From positions 464,129 through 528,128 of the forward strand of contig NZ_JAANNP010000002.1 in the NCBI RefSeq assembly GCF_011250635.1: 64,000 bases of DNA, in the 5' to 3' direction. This document shows, piece by piece, positions 11,577 through 20,038 of this stretch. Each line of letters opens with the position of its first letter. Position 1 is the first letter of the stretch. A program made the translations under genes and the position numbers. The DNA is from Motilibacter deserti. GTDB lineage: Bacteria > Actinomycetota > Actinomycetes > Motilibacterales > Motilibacteraceae. The notes below the pieces were generated by a model, which did no database searches, had not been told where the DNA came from, and saw nothing but the letters and a program-made list of their open reading frames with translations.

Positions 11577-12419
11577 GTGCTGCGGACCACCTCCCTGCGC
11601 GTCCTGGGGCCGCGCGACGTCGAGGCGGCCCTCGCGCTCGTCGACCGCGACCCGGTGGCCAACGTCTTCGTCGGCGCCCGGGTGCACGCGGCCGGGCTCG
11701 ACACCTGGCGGCTGGGGGCCGAGGTGTGGGGCCACGTCGTCGACGGCGAGCTCGACGCGCTCTGCTACGCCGGGGCCAACCTGGTGCCCGTGGAGGCCGG
11801 TCCGGAGGCGGTGCGGGCGTTCGCCGAGCGCGCCAAGCGGCTCGGCCGGCGCTGCTCCTCGATCGTCGGCCCGCGCGAGGCGGTCGAGCCACTGTGGGCG
11901 CTGCTCGAGCCCGACTGGGGGCCGGCCCGGGACGTACGCCGCGACCAGCCGCTGCTGTCGATCTCCACGCCGCCGCTGGTCGACCCCGACCCGGACGTCC
12001 GGCTCGTGCGGCCGACCGAGCTCGACGTGCTGCTCCCGGCCTGCATCGACATGTTCACCGAGGAGGTCGGCGTCTCCCCGCTGGCCGGCGACGGGGGAGC
12101 GCTCTACCGCGCCCGCGTGGCCGAGCTGATCGCGGCCGGCCGGGCGATGGCGCGCATCGAGGACCGGCGGGTCGTCTTCAAGGCCGAGGTGGGCGCCGCG
12201 GTGCCCGGCGCCTGCCAGGTGCAGGGGGTTTGGGTCGACCCGGAGCTACGCGGGCGCGGGCACTCGGTCGCGGGCATGGCGGCGGTCGTCGAGCTCGCGC
12301 TCGCCGACATCGCGCCGGTGGTCTCGCTCTACGTCAACGACTACAACACTCCCGCCCGCCGGGCCTACGAGCGCGTCGGCTTCCGGCAGGTCGGCACGTT
12401 CATGTCCGTCCTGTTCTGA
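11577..12419 (+). CDS. DUF4081-GNAT acetyltransferase
   Basis: A two-domain protein of 280 residues. The N-terminal half (about 1-130) resembles DUF4081, with [20 protein letters not shown]. The C-terminal half is a GNAT fold with acetyl-CoA motif [20 protein letters not shown] and the terminal [20 protein letters not shown]. The acceptor is unknown. GTG 11577 follows GGGAGGAGGGGG. This fusion is found immediately downstream of ispG in many actinomycetes. A strong bidirectional hairpin follows 88 bases after its stop. Confidence 0.9.
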   Translation: MLRTTSLRVLGPRDVEAALALVDRDPVANVFVGARVHAAGLDTWRLGAEVWGHVVDGELDALCYAGANLVPVEAGPEAVRAFAERAKRLGRRCSSIVGPREAVEPLWALLEPDWGPARDVRRDQPLLSISTPPLVDPDPDVRLVRPTELDVLLPACIDMFTEEVGVSPLAGDGGALYRARVAELIAAGRAMARIEDRRVVFKAEVGAAVPGACQVQGVWVDPELRGRGHSVAGMAAVVELALADIAPVVSLYVNDYNTPARRAYERVGFRQVGTFMSVLF

Positions 12420-12507
12420 GCCCAAGCCTGCTTCGAGCGCGGATGCGGGCGCGGGGCTGCGCCCTGACCCGTCGCGGGCTTCCGTCGGCGCCTGCCGTTC
12501 GACGACC

Positions 12508-12546
12508 GGGTCCGTGCGGCCCCGGCCCCTAGGGCCGCACGGTCCC
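12508..12546. terminator. Bidirectional terminator between convergent genes
   Basis: GGG-T-CC-GTGCGGCCC (12508-12522) pairs with GGGCCGCAC-GG-T-CCC (12532-12546): 14 pairs and one T-T mismatch around a nine-base loop. It lies between the stops of the DUF4081-GNAT gene and the leftward aldehyde dehydrogenase. A 12-bp palindrome, CCTCAGCTGAGG, follows at 12551-12562. Confidence 0.75.
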
Positions 12547-12567
12547 CCCTCCTCAGCTGAGGGGCAC

Positions 12568-14043
12568 TCAGACCGGGAACTCCCGCGGCGTGTGCTGCAC
12601 GCTCACCCAGTGGTCGGTCGTGAACTCCTCGATCGCCCACTCGCCGCCGAACCGGCCCAGCCCGGAGTTCTTCTCCCCGCCGAACGCGACGTGGTTCTCA
12701 TCGTTCATCGGCTGGTCGTTGACGTGCGTCATTCCGGCCTCCATCCGCAGCGCGAAGCGCACCCCGCGGTCGGTGTCGCGGGTGAAGACCGCGCTGGACA
12801 GGCCGTACTCGGTGTCGTTCGCGAGCGCCAGCGCGTGCTCCTCCCCGTCCGCCCGAATGACGGTCGCGACCGGGCCGAAGACCTCCTCGCGGGCGGTCGT
12901 GACGTCGTTGGTCCCGAGCAGGACGTGCGGCGGCAGTACCAGGCCGGTCGGGCCGAACGGCTCGCCGCCGAGGACCTGCTCGGCTCCGTCGGCGCGGGCC
13001 CGGGCGACCTTGTCCTGGACCGACTCCAGCTGCTTGGCGTTGATGATCGGCCCGACGACCGTCGCCGGGTCGGCGGGGTCGCCCGCCACCAGGCTCTTCA
13101 CCTTGTCCACGAAGCGGCTGACGAACTCGTCGTGCACCGAGGCGTCGACGATCACCCGGTTGGTGATCATGCAGACCTGGCCCTGGTGGAAGAACTTGCC
13201 GAAGACCGCCCCCGCCACGGCGTAGTCCAGGTCCGCGTCGTCGAGCACGACGAGCGGGCCGTTGCCCCCGAGCTCGAGCGAGAGCTTCTTGACCCCCGCC
13301 TTCGCCGCGATGCCCTGCCCGACCGGGGTCGAGCCGGTGAAGGACACGACGCGCGGCACCGGGTGCTGCACGATCGCGTCGCCGATGTCGCTGCCCGAGC
13401 CGATGACCACGCTGAGGAGCCCGGCCGGCAGCCCGGCCTCCTCGTACACCTTCGCCAGCAGCAGCCCACCCGTGACCGGCGTGTCACCGGCCGGCTTGAG
13501 CACGACGGCGTTGCCCAGCGCGAGCGCCGGGGCGACCGAGCGGTTGGACAGGTGCAGCGGGACGTTCCACGGGCTGATCACCGCGACGACGCCGACGGGC
13601 TGCCGGTAGACGCGGTTCTCCTTGCCGGGGGTGTCCGAGGGCAGGATGCGCCCTTCCATCCGGTACGGGTAGGACGCCGCCTCCAGGAAGTCGCGGTGCG
13701 TGATCGAGAACTCGAACTCCGCGACCAGCCGGGTGCTGCCGGCCTCCTTCACCGTCCAGTCGGTGACCTCGTCCTTGCGTGCGGCGAAGACGTCCGCCGC
13801 GCGGCGCATGACCGCGGCCCGCTCGGCCGGCGGGCGCGCCGCCCACTCCTTCTGCGCCTCGCGGGCAGCCGCGTACGCCTCGTCCAGGTCGTCCTCGCCG
13901 GCGAGCGGGATCTCGGTCAGGAGGTCGCCGGTGTAGGGGTTGACGTCCTTCGCGCTCTTGCCCGACCTCCCCCCGCGCCAGGTGCCCGCGATGGGCATCG
14001 CGTCGAAGCCGTCGTACGCCGCCGGTGTGCTGGTGTCCGTCAT
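12568..14043 (-). CDS. Aldehyde dehydrogenase (NAD(P)+)
   Basis: Oxidises an aldehyde to the acid. The 491 residues carry the full set: SPWNVPLHL with Asn160, the Rossmann loop [11 protein letters not shown], general base Glu257 in LELGGNGP, nucleophile Cys291 in GQVCMITNR, and EEVFGPV. Overall it is closest by eye to the benzaldehyde/vanillin dehydrogenase branch, but the substrate cannot be fixed from sequence. The start is ATG 14043. A perfect dyad (14065-14080) lies 21 bp upstream, suggesting repressor control. It is monocistronic, divergent from proS and convergent with the acetyltransferase. Confidence 0.93.
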   Translation of the reverse strand: MTDTSTPAAYDGFDAMPIAGTWRGGRSGKSAKDVNPYTGDLLTEIPLAGEDDLDEAYAAAREAQKEWAARPPAERAAVMRRAADVFAARKDEVTDWTVKEAGSTRLVAEFEFSITHRDFLEAASYPYRMEGRILPSDTPGKENRVYRQPVGVVAVISPWNVPLHLSNRSVAPALALGNAVVLKPAGDTPVTGGLLLAKVYEEAGLPAGLLSVVIGSGSDIGDAIVQHPVPRVVSFTGSTPVGQGIAAKAGVKKLSLELGGNGPLVVLDDADLDYAVAGAVFGKFFHQGQVCMITNRVIVDASVHDEFVSRFVDKVKSLVAGDPADPATVVGPIINAKQLESVQDKVARARADGAEQVLGGEPFGPTGLVLPPHVLLGTNDVTTAREEVFGPVATVIRADGEEHALALANDTEYGLSSAVFTRDTDRGVRFALRMEAGMTHVNDQPMNDENHVAFGGEKNSGLGRFGGEWAIEEFTTDHWVSVQHTPREFPV

Positions 14044-14064
14044 GCCCTCCGGAGTGCCCACGAC

Positions 14065-14080
14065 GGTTGCGCTCGCAACC
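14065..14080. promoter_or_regulatory. Perfect inverted repeat upstream of the aldehyde dehydrogenase gene
   Basis: GGTTGCG-CT-CGCAACC: seven-base arms with a two-base centre, 21 bp before the aldehyde dehydrogenase ATG and about 85 bp before proS. Size and position fit an operator for a dimeric repressor of the leftward gene. Confidence 0.5.
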
Positions 14081-14121
14081 CGCCTGTGGAAACCGCGTAC
14101 GGCGACCGCCCCCCGGCGCCG

Positions 14122-14127
14122 TATCCT
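14122..14127 (+). promoter_or_regulatory. Candidate -10 box of proS
   Basis: TATCCT fits the -10 consensus and would start a short leader carrying the ribosome-binding site CGAGGAG upstream of ATG 14164. No clear -35 is visible. Confidence 0.4.
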
Positions 14128-14163
14128 CGCCGTGCCCGTCCCACCTCGCCGAGGAGCCCGCCC

Positions 14164-15960
14164 ATGCCGCTGCGGATGTCGACGCTGTTCCTGCGCACCC
14201 TGCGCGAGGACCCCGCCGACGCCGAGGTCGCGAGCCACAAGCTCCTCGTGCGCGCCGGCTACATCCGCCGCGCCGCGCCGGGCATCTACAGCTGGCTCCC
14301 GCTCGGCCTCAAGGTGCTGCGCAACGTCGAGCGCGTCGTGCGCGAGGAGATGGACCGCGCCGGCTTCCAGGAGGTCCACTTCCCGGCCCTGCTGCCGCGC
14401 GAGGCCTACGAGGCGACCGGGCGCTGGACCGAGTACGGCGACCTGCTCTTCCGGCTGCAGGACCGCAAGGGCGCCGACTACCTGCTCGGGCCGACGCACG
14501 AAGAGATGTTCACTCTTCTGGTCAAGGACCTCTACTCGTCCTACAAGGACCTGCCGCTCTCGATCTACCAGATCCAGACCAAGTACCGCGACGAGGCGCG
14601 TCCGCGGGCCGGCATCCTGCGCGGCCGCGAGTTCGTCATGAAGGACTCCTACTCCTTCGACGTGACCGACGACGGGCTCCGCGAGTCCTACGCCAAGCAC
14701 CGCGCGGCCTACATCGCGACCTTCGACCGGCTGGGCCTGGACTACGTCATCGTGTCCGCGGTCTCCGGTGCGATGGGCGGCTCGGCCTCGGAGGAGTTCC
14801 TCGCCCCGTGCGAGGCGGGGGAGGACACCTTCGTGCGCAGCACGGAGAGCGACTACGCCGCCAACAGCGAGGCCGTCGTCACGCCGGCGCCGGCCCCGCA
14901 GGGCTGGGACGCGCTCCCGGCCGCGCAGGTCGTCGACACGCCCGACACCCCGACCATCCAGAGCCTGGTCGACCTGCTCAACGCGCGGGACGACCTCAGG
15001 CGGACGGACGGCCGGGACTGGCAGGCGTCGGACACGCTGAAGAACGTCGTCGTCCAGCTCGTCCACCCGGACGGCACCCACGAGCCGCTCGTCGTCGGCG
15101 TACCGGGGGACCGGGAGGTCGACGCCAAGCGCCTCGAGGCGTCGGTCTCGCCGGCAGAGGTAGCAGCGTTCGCCGAAGAGGACTTTGCGAAGCATCCTTC
15201 GCTCGTGCGGGGCTACATCGGGCCGCAGGCGCTGGGGGAGAAGAGCGCCTCTGGCATCCGCTACCTCGTCGACCCGCGGGTCGCCGACGGCACGTCCTGG
15301 GTGACGGGCGCGAACGAGCAGGGCAAGCACGTCGTCGGCCTCGTCGCCGGGCGGGACTTCACGGCGGACGGCACCATCGAGGCCGCCGAGGTACGCGAGG
15401 GCGACCCCTCGCCCGACGGCCACGGGGTCCTCACCATCGCGCGCGGCATCGAGATCGGCCACATCTTCCAGCTGGGGCGCAAGTACGCCGACGCCCTCGG
15501 GCTGAAGGTGCTGGACGAGAACGGCAAGCAGGTCACGGTCACGATGGGGTCCTACGGCATCGGCGTCTCCCGCGCCGTCGCCGCGATCGCCGAGCAGACC
15601 TACGACGAGCAGGGCCTCTGCTGGCCGCGCGAGATCGCCCCCGCCGACGTCCACGTCGTCGCCACCGGCAAGGACGACACCGTCTTCGCCGAGGCCGAGC
15701 GCATCACGGCCGCCGCCGAGCAGTTCGGGCTGCGCGTCATGCTCGACGACCGGCGCGGCGTCTCGCCCGGGGTGAAGTTCAAGGACGCCGAGCTGATCGG
15801 CGTCCCGACGATCCTCGTGGTCGGCAAGGGGCTCGCGACCGGGGTGGTCGAGCTGCGCGACCGGCGCACCGGCGAGCGCTCCGAGGTGCCGGTCGCCGAA
15901 GCGGTCGAGCGGCTCCGCGAGGCCTGCTCCCTCGGCACCGTCGGCACCACGGCCAGCTGA
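14164..15960 (+). CDS. proS: Prolyl-tRNA synthetase
   Basis: Charges tRNA-Pro. It is the bacterial form of 598 residues, with an editing insertion between class II motifs 2 and 3. Motif 1 lies in the region [19 protein letters not shown]; motif 2 is [18 protein letters not shown] from residue 140; motif 3 is [15 protein letters not shown] near residue 460; the anticodon-binding domain ([13 protein letters not shown] onward) ends the protein. ATG 14164 follows a GAGGAG site; Met5 is a possible later start. The frame is open for 550 codons upstream, but that region is antisense to the aldehyde dehydrogenase gene. Confidence 0.97.
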   Translation: MPLRMSTLFLRTLREDPADAEVASHKLLVRAGYIRRAAPGIYSWLPLGLKVLRNVERVVREEMDRAGFQEVHFPALLPREAYEATGRWTEYGDLLFRLQDRKGADYLLGPTHEEMFTLLVKDLYSSYKDLPLSIYQIQTKYRDEARPRAGILRGREFVMKDSYSFDVTDDGLRESYAKHRAAYIATFDRLGLDYVIVSAVSGAMGGSASEEFLAPCEAGEDTFVRSTESDYAANSEAVVTPAPAPQGWDALPAAQVVDTPDTPTIQSLVDLLNARDDLRRTDGRDWQASDTLKNVVVQLVHPDGTHEPLVVGVPGDREVDAKRLEASVSPAEVAAFAEEDFAKHPSLVRGYIGPQALGEKSASGIRYLVDPRVADGTSWVTGANEQGKHVVGLVAGRDFTADGTIEAAEVREGDPSPDGHGVLTIARGIEIGHIFQLGRKYADALGLKVLDENGKQVTVTMGSYGIGVSRAVAAIAEQTYDEQGLCWPREIAPADVHVVATGKDDTVFAEAERITAAAEQFGLRVMLDDRRGVSPGVKFKDAELIGVPTILVVGKGLATGVVELRDRRTGERSEVPVAEAVERLREACSLGTVGTTAS

Positions 15961-15963
15961 GGC

Positions 15964-16734
15964 GTGCCCGAGCTCCACATCGTCCTCGCGCTCTGCACGG
16001 CGGCGCTGCTCGCCGGCTGGGTGGACGCGGTCACCGGCGGCGGCGGGCTGATCCAGCTGCCCGCCCTGCTGGTGCTCCTGCCGGGCGCCGCGCCCGCGCA
16101 GGTCCTCGCGACCAACAAGCTGTCCAGCGTGGCCGGGACGTCGGTCGCGGCCTGGACGTACTACAAGCGGGTCCGGCCGGACATGCGCACGGCGCTGCCG
16201 ATGGCCGCGGCCGCGGTCGCGGGGTCGGCCGGGGGAGCGGCGCTGGCGTCGCTGATCCCGCAGTCGGCGTTCAGGCCGCTCGTGCTGGTCCTGCTGCTGC
16301 TGGTCGGGGCCTACACGCTGCGCCGGCCCGCGCTGGGCGAGTCGCAGGCGCTGCGCTGGTCCGGCCACGCGCACTACGCCGCCGCTGTGGGCGCCGCTCT
16401 CGGGATCGGGTTCTACGACGGCATCTTCGGCCCGGGCACGGGCAGCTTCCTCGTCTTCGCCCTCGTGGCCTTGCTGGGCTACTCGTTCCTGCAGGCGTCC
16501 GCGAAGGCGCGCATCGTCAACCTCGCGACCAACGTCGGCGCGCTTGCGGTCTTCATCCCGCAGGGCGCGCCGATGTACCGCCTCGGCCTGGCGATGGCCG
16601 CCTGCAACATCGTCGGCGGCCGGCTCGGCGCGAAGACCGCGCTGCGGCGGGGCAGCGGCTTCGTGCGCGTCGTCTTCCTCACCGTCGTGGCCGCCCTCGT
16701 CGTCCGGCTGACCTACGACGTGGTCACCGGCTAG
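15964..16734 (+). CDS. TSUP (TauE/SafE) family membrane transporter
   Basis: A 256-residue integral membrane protein with about eight hydrophobic segments arranged as two repeats. Each half has the family glycine motif: [13 protein letters not shown] near residue 20 and [15 protein letters not shown] near residue 145. TSUP members move small anions such as sulfite, sulfonates or organosulfur compounds; the substrate here is unknown. The start is GTG 15964, three bases after proS, so it is probably cotranscribed. Its stop overlaps that of the convergent ferritin-like gene by three bases. Confidence 0.88.
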   Translation: MPELHIVLALCTAALLAGWVDAVTGGGGLIQLPALLVLLPGAAPAQVLATNKLSSVAGTSVAAWTYYKRVRPDMRTALPMAAAAVAGSAGGAALASLIPQSAFRPLVLVLLLLVGAYTLRRPALGESQALRWSGHAHYAAAVGAALGIGFYDGIFGPGTGSFLVFALVALLGYSFLQASAKARIVNLATNVGALAVFIPQGAPMYRLGLAMAACNIVGGRLGAKTALRRGSGFVRVVFLTVVAALVVRLTYDVVTG

Positions 16735-17150
16735 GAGCGCTCCGGAAGCCCCGGGAAGGGCACGGCCGACCGGCGCCACAGCGCGCCGCGGACGGCCGTC
16801 TCCTGCAGGGCCCGCGCGGCCGTGACGCGCAGCGCCTCGCCCTCGGCGGCGGCGACCAGGTCGGCGTACGCGGCGGCCAGCCGCTCCTCGACGAGCACCG
16901 CCAGCCGCACCGCCTGCGCCGCCGTCGTCACCGGCCCGGGCAGGTCGTACGCCGGCGCCGCCGCGGCCGGCGAGGCGGCCGCCCGCTCCAGCGTCCGCTC
17001 GAGCGCGTCCCGGCGTGCGCGGTGCGCGGCGAGAGCAGCGAGGGCCTCCGGCGCGCGGTCGGCGGGCAGCTGGGCGCCGACCACGCCGTACGCCCAGACC
17101 GCCGCGTGCTCGCCGGCAAGCGCCGCCTGCAGCGCGTCCGTCTCGCTCAC
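16731..17150 (-). CDS. Ferritin-like domain protein (DUF4439 type)
   Basis: A 139-residue all-helical protein with [20 protein letters not shown] at the start and [20 protein letters not shown] near the end, resembling the DUF4439 four-helix bundle. The ferritin-like assignment is by fold pattern and conserved context; metal binding is not proven. The GTG start at 17150 overlaps the stop of the upstream lipoprotein gene by four bases (GTGA), so the two are cotranslated and may act together. Confidence 0.75.
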   Translation of the reverse strand: MSETDALQAALAGEHAAVWAYGVVGAQLPADRAPEALAALAAHRARRDALERTLERAAASPAAAAPAYDLPGPVTTAAQAVRLAVLVEERLAAAYADLVAAAEGEALRVTAARALQETAVRGALWRRSAVPFPGLPERS

Positions 17151-17740
17151 GCATCCCTCCGGCGCAGCAGCGCGGCGTGCGCGGCCTCGGAGGCGCCGAT
17201 GGAGGCGAGCAGCCGGCGTACGGGCGCGGACGCGGTGACCAGGCCGTCGACGCGGGCGTCGGCCGCGGCGGACTCCTCCTGCGCGAGCAGCCGCAGGACC
17301 GCGGCGGGGGTGGCGGGCAGCGCGGGGGCCGTCGGAGCCCCGGGCGCCGGGGTCGGCGCAGCACTCGAGGCCGCGGCCGGGGCCGCGGGAGAGGTAGCGG
17401 TCGGGGCTGTGAGCGACGGCGTCGGGGAGGAGCCGGCGGACAGCGCCTCCAGGTGCCCCGCGTGCTCGGCCCGGAACGGCTCGAGGCGGTCGGCGAGCGC
17501 GGGCTGCTGAGCGATCGCCGCGTCGTACAGCGCGAGCAGTCGGTCCTCCGCGGCCCGTGCGCGGAGCAACGGCTCCGCGTCCGGGTCCGGAGGTGCTGGC
17601 GGCGCCGGGCCGTCCTCCCCGGTGCAGCCGCCCAGCGCCCCCGCACCGCCGAGAGCCACGAGCGTCCCGCCTCCGACGAGCACGGTGCGTCGGCGCAGCG
17701 GAGCGGGGGTCACCCGGCTCAGCCTGCCATCGGGGGCCAC
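17147..17740 (-). CDS. Ferritin-like putative lipoprotein
   Basis: A 197-residue exported protein. The N-terminus has RRR before a hydrophobic stretch ending in a lipobox, GALGGC, consistent with a (possibly Tat-dependent) lipoprotein signal. A Pro/Ala/Thr/Ser-rich linker separates two helical segments containing [20 protein letters not shown] and SEAAHAALL, which recall ferritin-like ExxH metal motifs. The start is ATG 17740; GTG 17713, just before the RRR segment, is equally possible. Coupled to the DUF4439-type gene; both stand divergently from rimP, as in many actinomycetes. Confidence 0.7.
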   Translation of the reverse strand: MAPDGRLSRVTPAPLRRRTVLVGGGTLVALGGAGALGGCTGEDGPAPPAPPDPDAEPLLRARAAEDRLLALYDAAIAQQPALADRLEPFRAEHAGHLEALSAGSSPTPSLTAPTATSPAAPAAASSAAPTPAPGAPTAPALPATPAAVLRLLAQEESAAADARVDGLVTASAPVRRLLASIGASEAAHAALLRRRDA

Positions 17741-17746
17741 TACGCT
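17741..17746 (+). promoter_or_regulatory. Candidate -10 box of the rimP-nusA-infB operon
   Basis: TACGCT fits the -10 consensus. A GTG at 17753 lies exactly six bases downstream and opens a frame of 74 codons (to 17977) that overlaps the start of rimP out of frame, so the transcript could begin with a leaderless upstream ORF. Confidence 0.4.
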
Positions 17747-17886
17747 GTGCGGGTGGGGCAGTGGCGCCCGGCGCGGTGCCGTGCCGTCCCGCCGAGCAGC
17801 GCCGCTCGTGCCAGCCAGCCACCAGACCAGCTACCCACGGACACCACCGCCCACGGTGGACAAGAGAAGAGGGAGGACCTGAGCCC

Positions 17887-18516
17887 ATGGCGAGAGCCGC
17901 CTCCCGAGAGAGCCTCCTCGAGCTGCTCGCCCCGGTCGTCACGGACGCCGGGTGCGACCTCGAGGACGTCGTCGTGACCCCTGCCGGGCGCCGCCGCCTC
18001 GTGCGGGTCGTGGTCGACCGCGACGAGGGCCTGCCGCTCGACGTCGTCGCCGACGTCTCGACCGCCGTCTCCGCCGCGCTGGACGCGGCCGACGCGCTGG
18101 GCGAGACGCCCTACGTCCTCGAGGTCACCAGCCCCGGGGTCTCCCGTCCGCTCACCGAGCCGCGCCACTGGCGGCGGGCTGCCGGCCGGCTGGTGGAGGT
18201 GCCGCTCGTCGAGGGCGGGGCGCCCCTGCTCGGCCGCGTCGTCTCCGCCGACGAGGAGGCCGTGGTCCTCAGCGTCGGCGGGGACGGCGCCGGGGACGAG
18301 CGCCGCCTGGCCTACGCCGAGCTCGGGCCGGGCCGCGTCCAGGTCGAGTTCTCGCGCAAGGGCGAGGACGCCGAGCTGCAGGAGATCGAGGGCGCCGACG
18401 ACGAGGACGCCGACGAGGCCGACGACGTCGACAACCCGGACGACACGGACGACGCGGACGACACCGACGACCCGGACGACACCGACGACACCGACAAGAC
18501 CGACGAGGAGGCGTAG
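17887..18516 (+). CDS. rimP: Ribosome maturation factor RimP
   Basis: Needed for assembly of the 30S subunit. The two RimP domains are visible: residues 1-80 ([17 protein letters not shown], then [18 protein letters not shown]) and the SH3-like part after [20 protein letters not shown]. The 209 residues exceed the usual 150-180 because of an unusual Asp-rich tail of about 45 residues, built from TDD/PDD/ADD triplets. ATG 17887 has a GAGGACCTGA site upstream. The stop TAG shares a base with the GTG of nusA, so the two are coupled. Confidence 0.95.
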   Translation: MARAASRESLLELLAPVVTDAGCDLEDVVVTPAGRRRLVRVVVDRDEGLPLDVVADVSTAVSAALDAADALGETPYVLEVTSPGVSRPLTEPRHWRRAAGRLVEVPLVEGGAPLLGRVVSADEEAVVLSVGGDGAGDERRLAYAELGPGRVQVEFSRKGEDAELQEIEGADDEDADEADDVDNPDDTDDADDTDDPDDTDDTDKTDEEA

Positions 18517-19559
18517 TGGACATCGACATGGCAGCCCTGCGCGGGCTCGTGCGCGAGAAGGAGGTGTCGTTCGACCTGCTGGTGCACGCCATCGAGCAGG
18601 CCCTGCTCGTGGCCTACCAGCGCACCGAGGGGCACGCCCCCCGGGCGCGCGTGGAGCTCGACCGCAACACCGGGCACGTCACCGTCTGGGCCCGCGAGGA
18701 GGCGCCGGAGGGGGCCGACCCGGCTTCCGGCCGCGAGTTCGACGACACGCCGACGGGGTTCGGCCGGATCGCCGCGACCACGGCCAAGCAGGTCATCCTG
18801 CAGCGGCTGCGCGAGGCCGAGGACGAGCAGACGCTCGGCGAGTTCTCCGGCAAGGAGGGCGACATCGTCTCGGGCGTCATCCAGCAGGGGCGCAACCCGA
18901 GCGACGTGCTAGTCGACCTGGGCAAGATCGAGGCGCTGCTGCCGCCGCACGAGCAGGTGCCGGGGGAGCGCTACGAGCACGGGTCGCGCATCCGCTGCTA
19001 CGTCGTGGCGGTCCGGAAGGGCCCGAAGGGCCCGCAGATCGCGCTCAGCCGCACGCACCCCGGCCTGGTGAAGAAGCTGTTCGCCCTCGAGGCGCCGGAG
19101 GTCGCCGACGGCAGCGTGGAGATCGTCGCGGTGGCGCGCGAGGCCGGCCATCGCACCAAGATCGCGGTCCGGGCGACCCGCTCGGGGCTCAACGCGAAGG
19201 GCGCCTGCATCGGCCCGATGGGCTCGCGGGTGCGCGCGGTCATGTCCGAGCTGCACGGGGAGAAGATCGACATCGTGGACTGGGAGGAGGACCCGGCGCG
19301 CTTCGTGGCGAGCGCGCTCTCCCCGGCCCGGGTGTCCTCGGTCAAGGTCGTCGACCCCGAGGCGCGCGCGGCGCGGGTCGTCGTCCCCGACTACCAGCTC
19401 TCGCTCGCCATCGGCAAGGAGGGCCAGAACGCCCGCCTCGCCGCCCGGCTGACTGGGTGGCGCATCGACATCCGCAGCGACGCCGCGCCGGACCAGCCGG
19501 CCGAACAGCTGCGGGCCCGGCCCGGCGCGCCCGCGTCCGGCCGGCCGGCCGGCTCCTGA
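18516..19559 (+). CDS. nusA: Transcription termination/antitermination factor NusA
   Basis: Binds RNA polymerase and nascent RNA, and modulates pausing, termination and rRNA antitermination. The 347 residues show the N-terminal polymerase-binding domain, an S1 domain (about 105-180, [20 protein letters not shown]) and two KH domains ([14 protein letters not shown] and [20 protein letters not shown]). It lacks the C-terminal acidic repeats of E. coli NusA, as is normal for actinobacteria. The GTG start at 18516 overlaps the rimP stop (TAGTG). Confidence 0.97.
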   Translation: MDIDMAALRGLVREKEVSFDLLVHAIEQALLVAYQRTEGHAPRARVELDRNTGHVTVWAREEAPEGADPASGREFDDTPTGFGRIAATTAKQVILQRLREAEDEQTLGEFSGKEGDIVSGVIQQGRNPSDVLVDLGKIEALLPPHEQVPGERYEHGSRIRCYVVAVRKGPKGPQIALSRTHPGLVKKLFALEAPEVADGSVEIVAVAREAGHRTKIAVRATRSGLNAKGACIGPMGSRVRAVMSELHGEKIDIVDWEEDPARFVASALSPARVSSVKVVDPEARAARVVVPDYQLSLAIGKEGQNARLAARLTGWRIDIRSDAAPDQPAEQLRARPGAPASGRPAGS

Positions 19560-19599
19560 CGGCTGGCCGCCTTGGCGCCCGGCCCGCGTCGGCGAGGAG

Positions 19600-19605
19600 T
19601 AGACT
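19600..19605 (+). promoter_or_regulatory. Candidate -10 box directly before ylxR
   Basis: TAGACT is followed by five bases and then GTG 19611. It could drive a near-leaderless ylxR-infB transcript in addition to read-through from nusA. A GGCGAGGAG ribosome-binding site overlaps it, so either use is possible. Confidence 0.3.
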
Positions 19606-19610
19606 GGCCT

Positions 19611-19964
19611 GTGGCTGGTCGTACGACTCCCCAACGCACCTGTCTCGGGTGCCGCAGGCGTGCGCCCAAGTCGGAGCTGATCCGCGTCGTGGAGGCCGGG
19701 GGCGCATGCGTCCCCGATGTCCGCGGGCGGCTACCGGGAAGGGGCGCCTACGTGCACCCCGACCAGGAGTGCCTCGATGCCGCCGAGCGCCGGCGGGCGT
19801 TCCCCAGGGCCTTGCGGTCCCAGGGGCCGCTCGACTGCTCGGAGGTACGGGCAGCGGTCGACGCCCTGGGCCGTCAAGCCCGGGAAGCATCGTCGGCCGT
19901 GCGCAGTTCAACGCAGGAAGAGCCCCGTCAGGAAGCAGGTCGAGAAGCGATGAGCGCTCGATGA
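19611..19964 (+). CDS. ylxR: YlxR (DUF448) RNA-binding protein
   Basis: A small basic RNA-binding protein of 117 residues encoded between nusA and infB in most Gram-positive bacteria; Bacillus and Clostridium homologues bind RNase P RNA. The DUF448 core is RTCLGCRRRAPKSELIRVV, followed by RGRLPGRGAYVHPDQECLDA and AERRRAFPRAL. GTG 19611 is preferred because the conserved part starts nine residues later. The C-terminal 30 residues are hydrophilic and not conserved. Confidence 0.92.
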   Translation: MAGRTTPQRTCLGCRRRAPKSELIRVVEAGGACVPDVRGRLPGRGAYVHPDQECLDAAERRRAFPRALRSQGPLDCSEVRAAVDALGRQAREASSAVRSSTQEEPRQEAGREAMSAR

Positions 19965-19997
19965 GCACCCAGCGATGACCATGTACGTGGACTAGCG

Positions 19998-20025
19998 GCC
20001 CACCCCTGCGAAGGGGCCCGGGCCG
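19998..20025 (+). promoter_or_regulatory. Stem-loop just upstream of infB
   Basis: GGCCC pairs with GGGCC, and inside it CCCCT (20004-20008) pairs with AGGGG (20013-20017) around GCGA. It ends nine bases before the infB ribosome-binding site (AGAGGAGAG), so it could shape infB translation. Confidence 0.35.
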
Positions 20026-20038
20026 AAAGAGGAGAGCA

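Noticed and set aside
14044-17646. Long minus-strand open frame upstream of the aldehyde dehydrogenase, across proS and the TSUP gene
   Set aside because: The frame is open, but only the part from ATG 14043 shows family similarity; the rest is antisense to recognisable genes.
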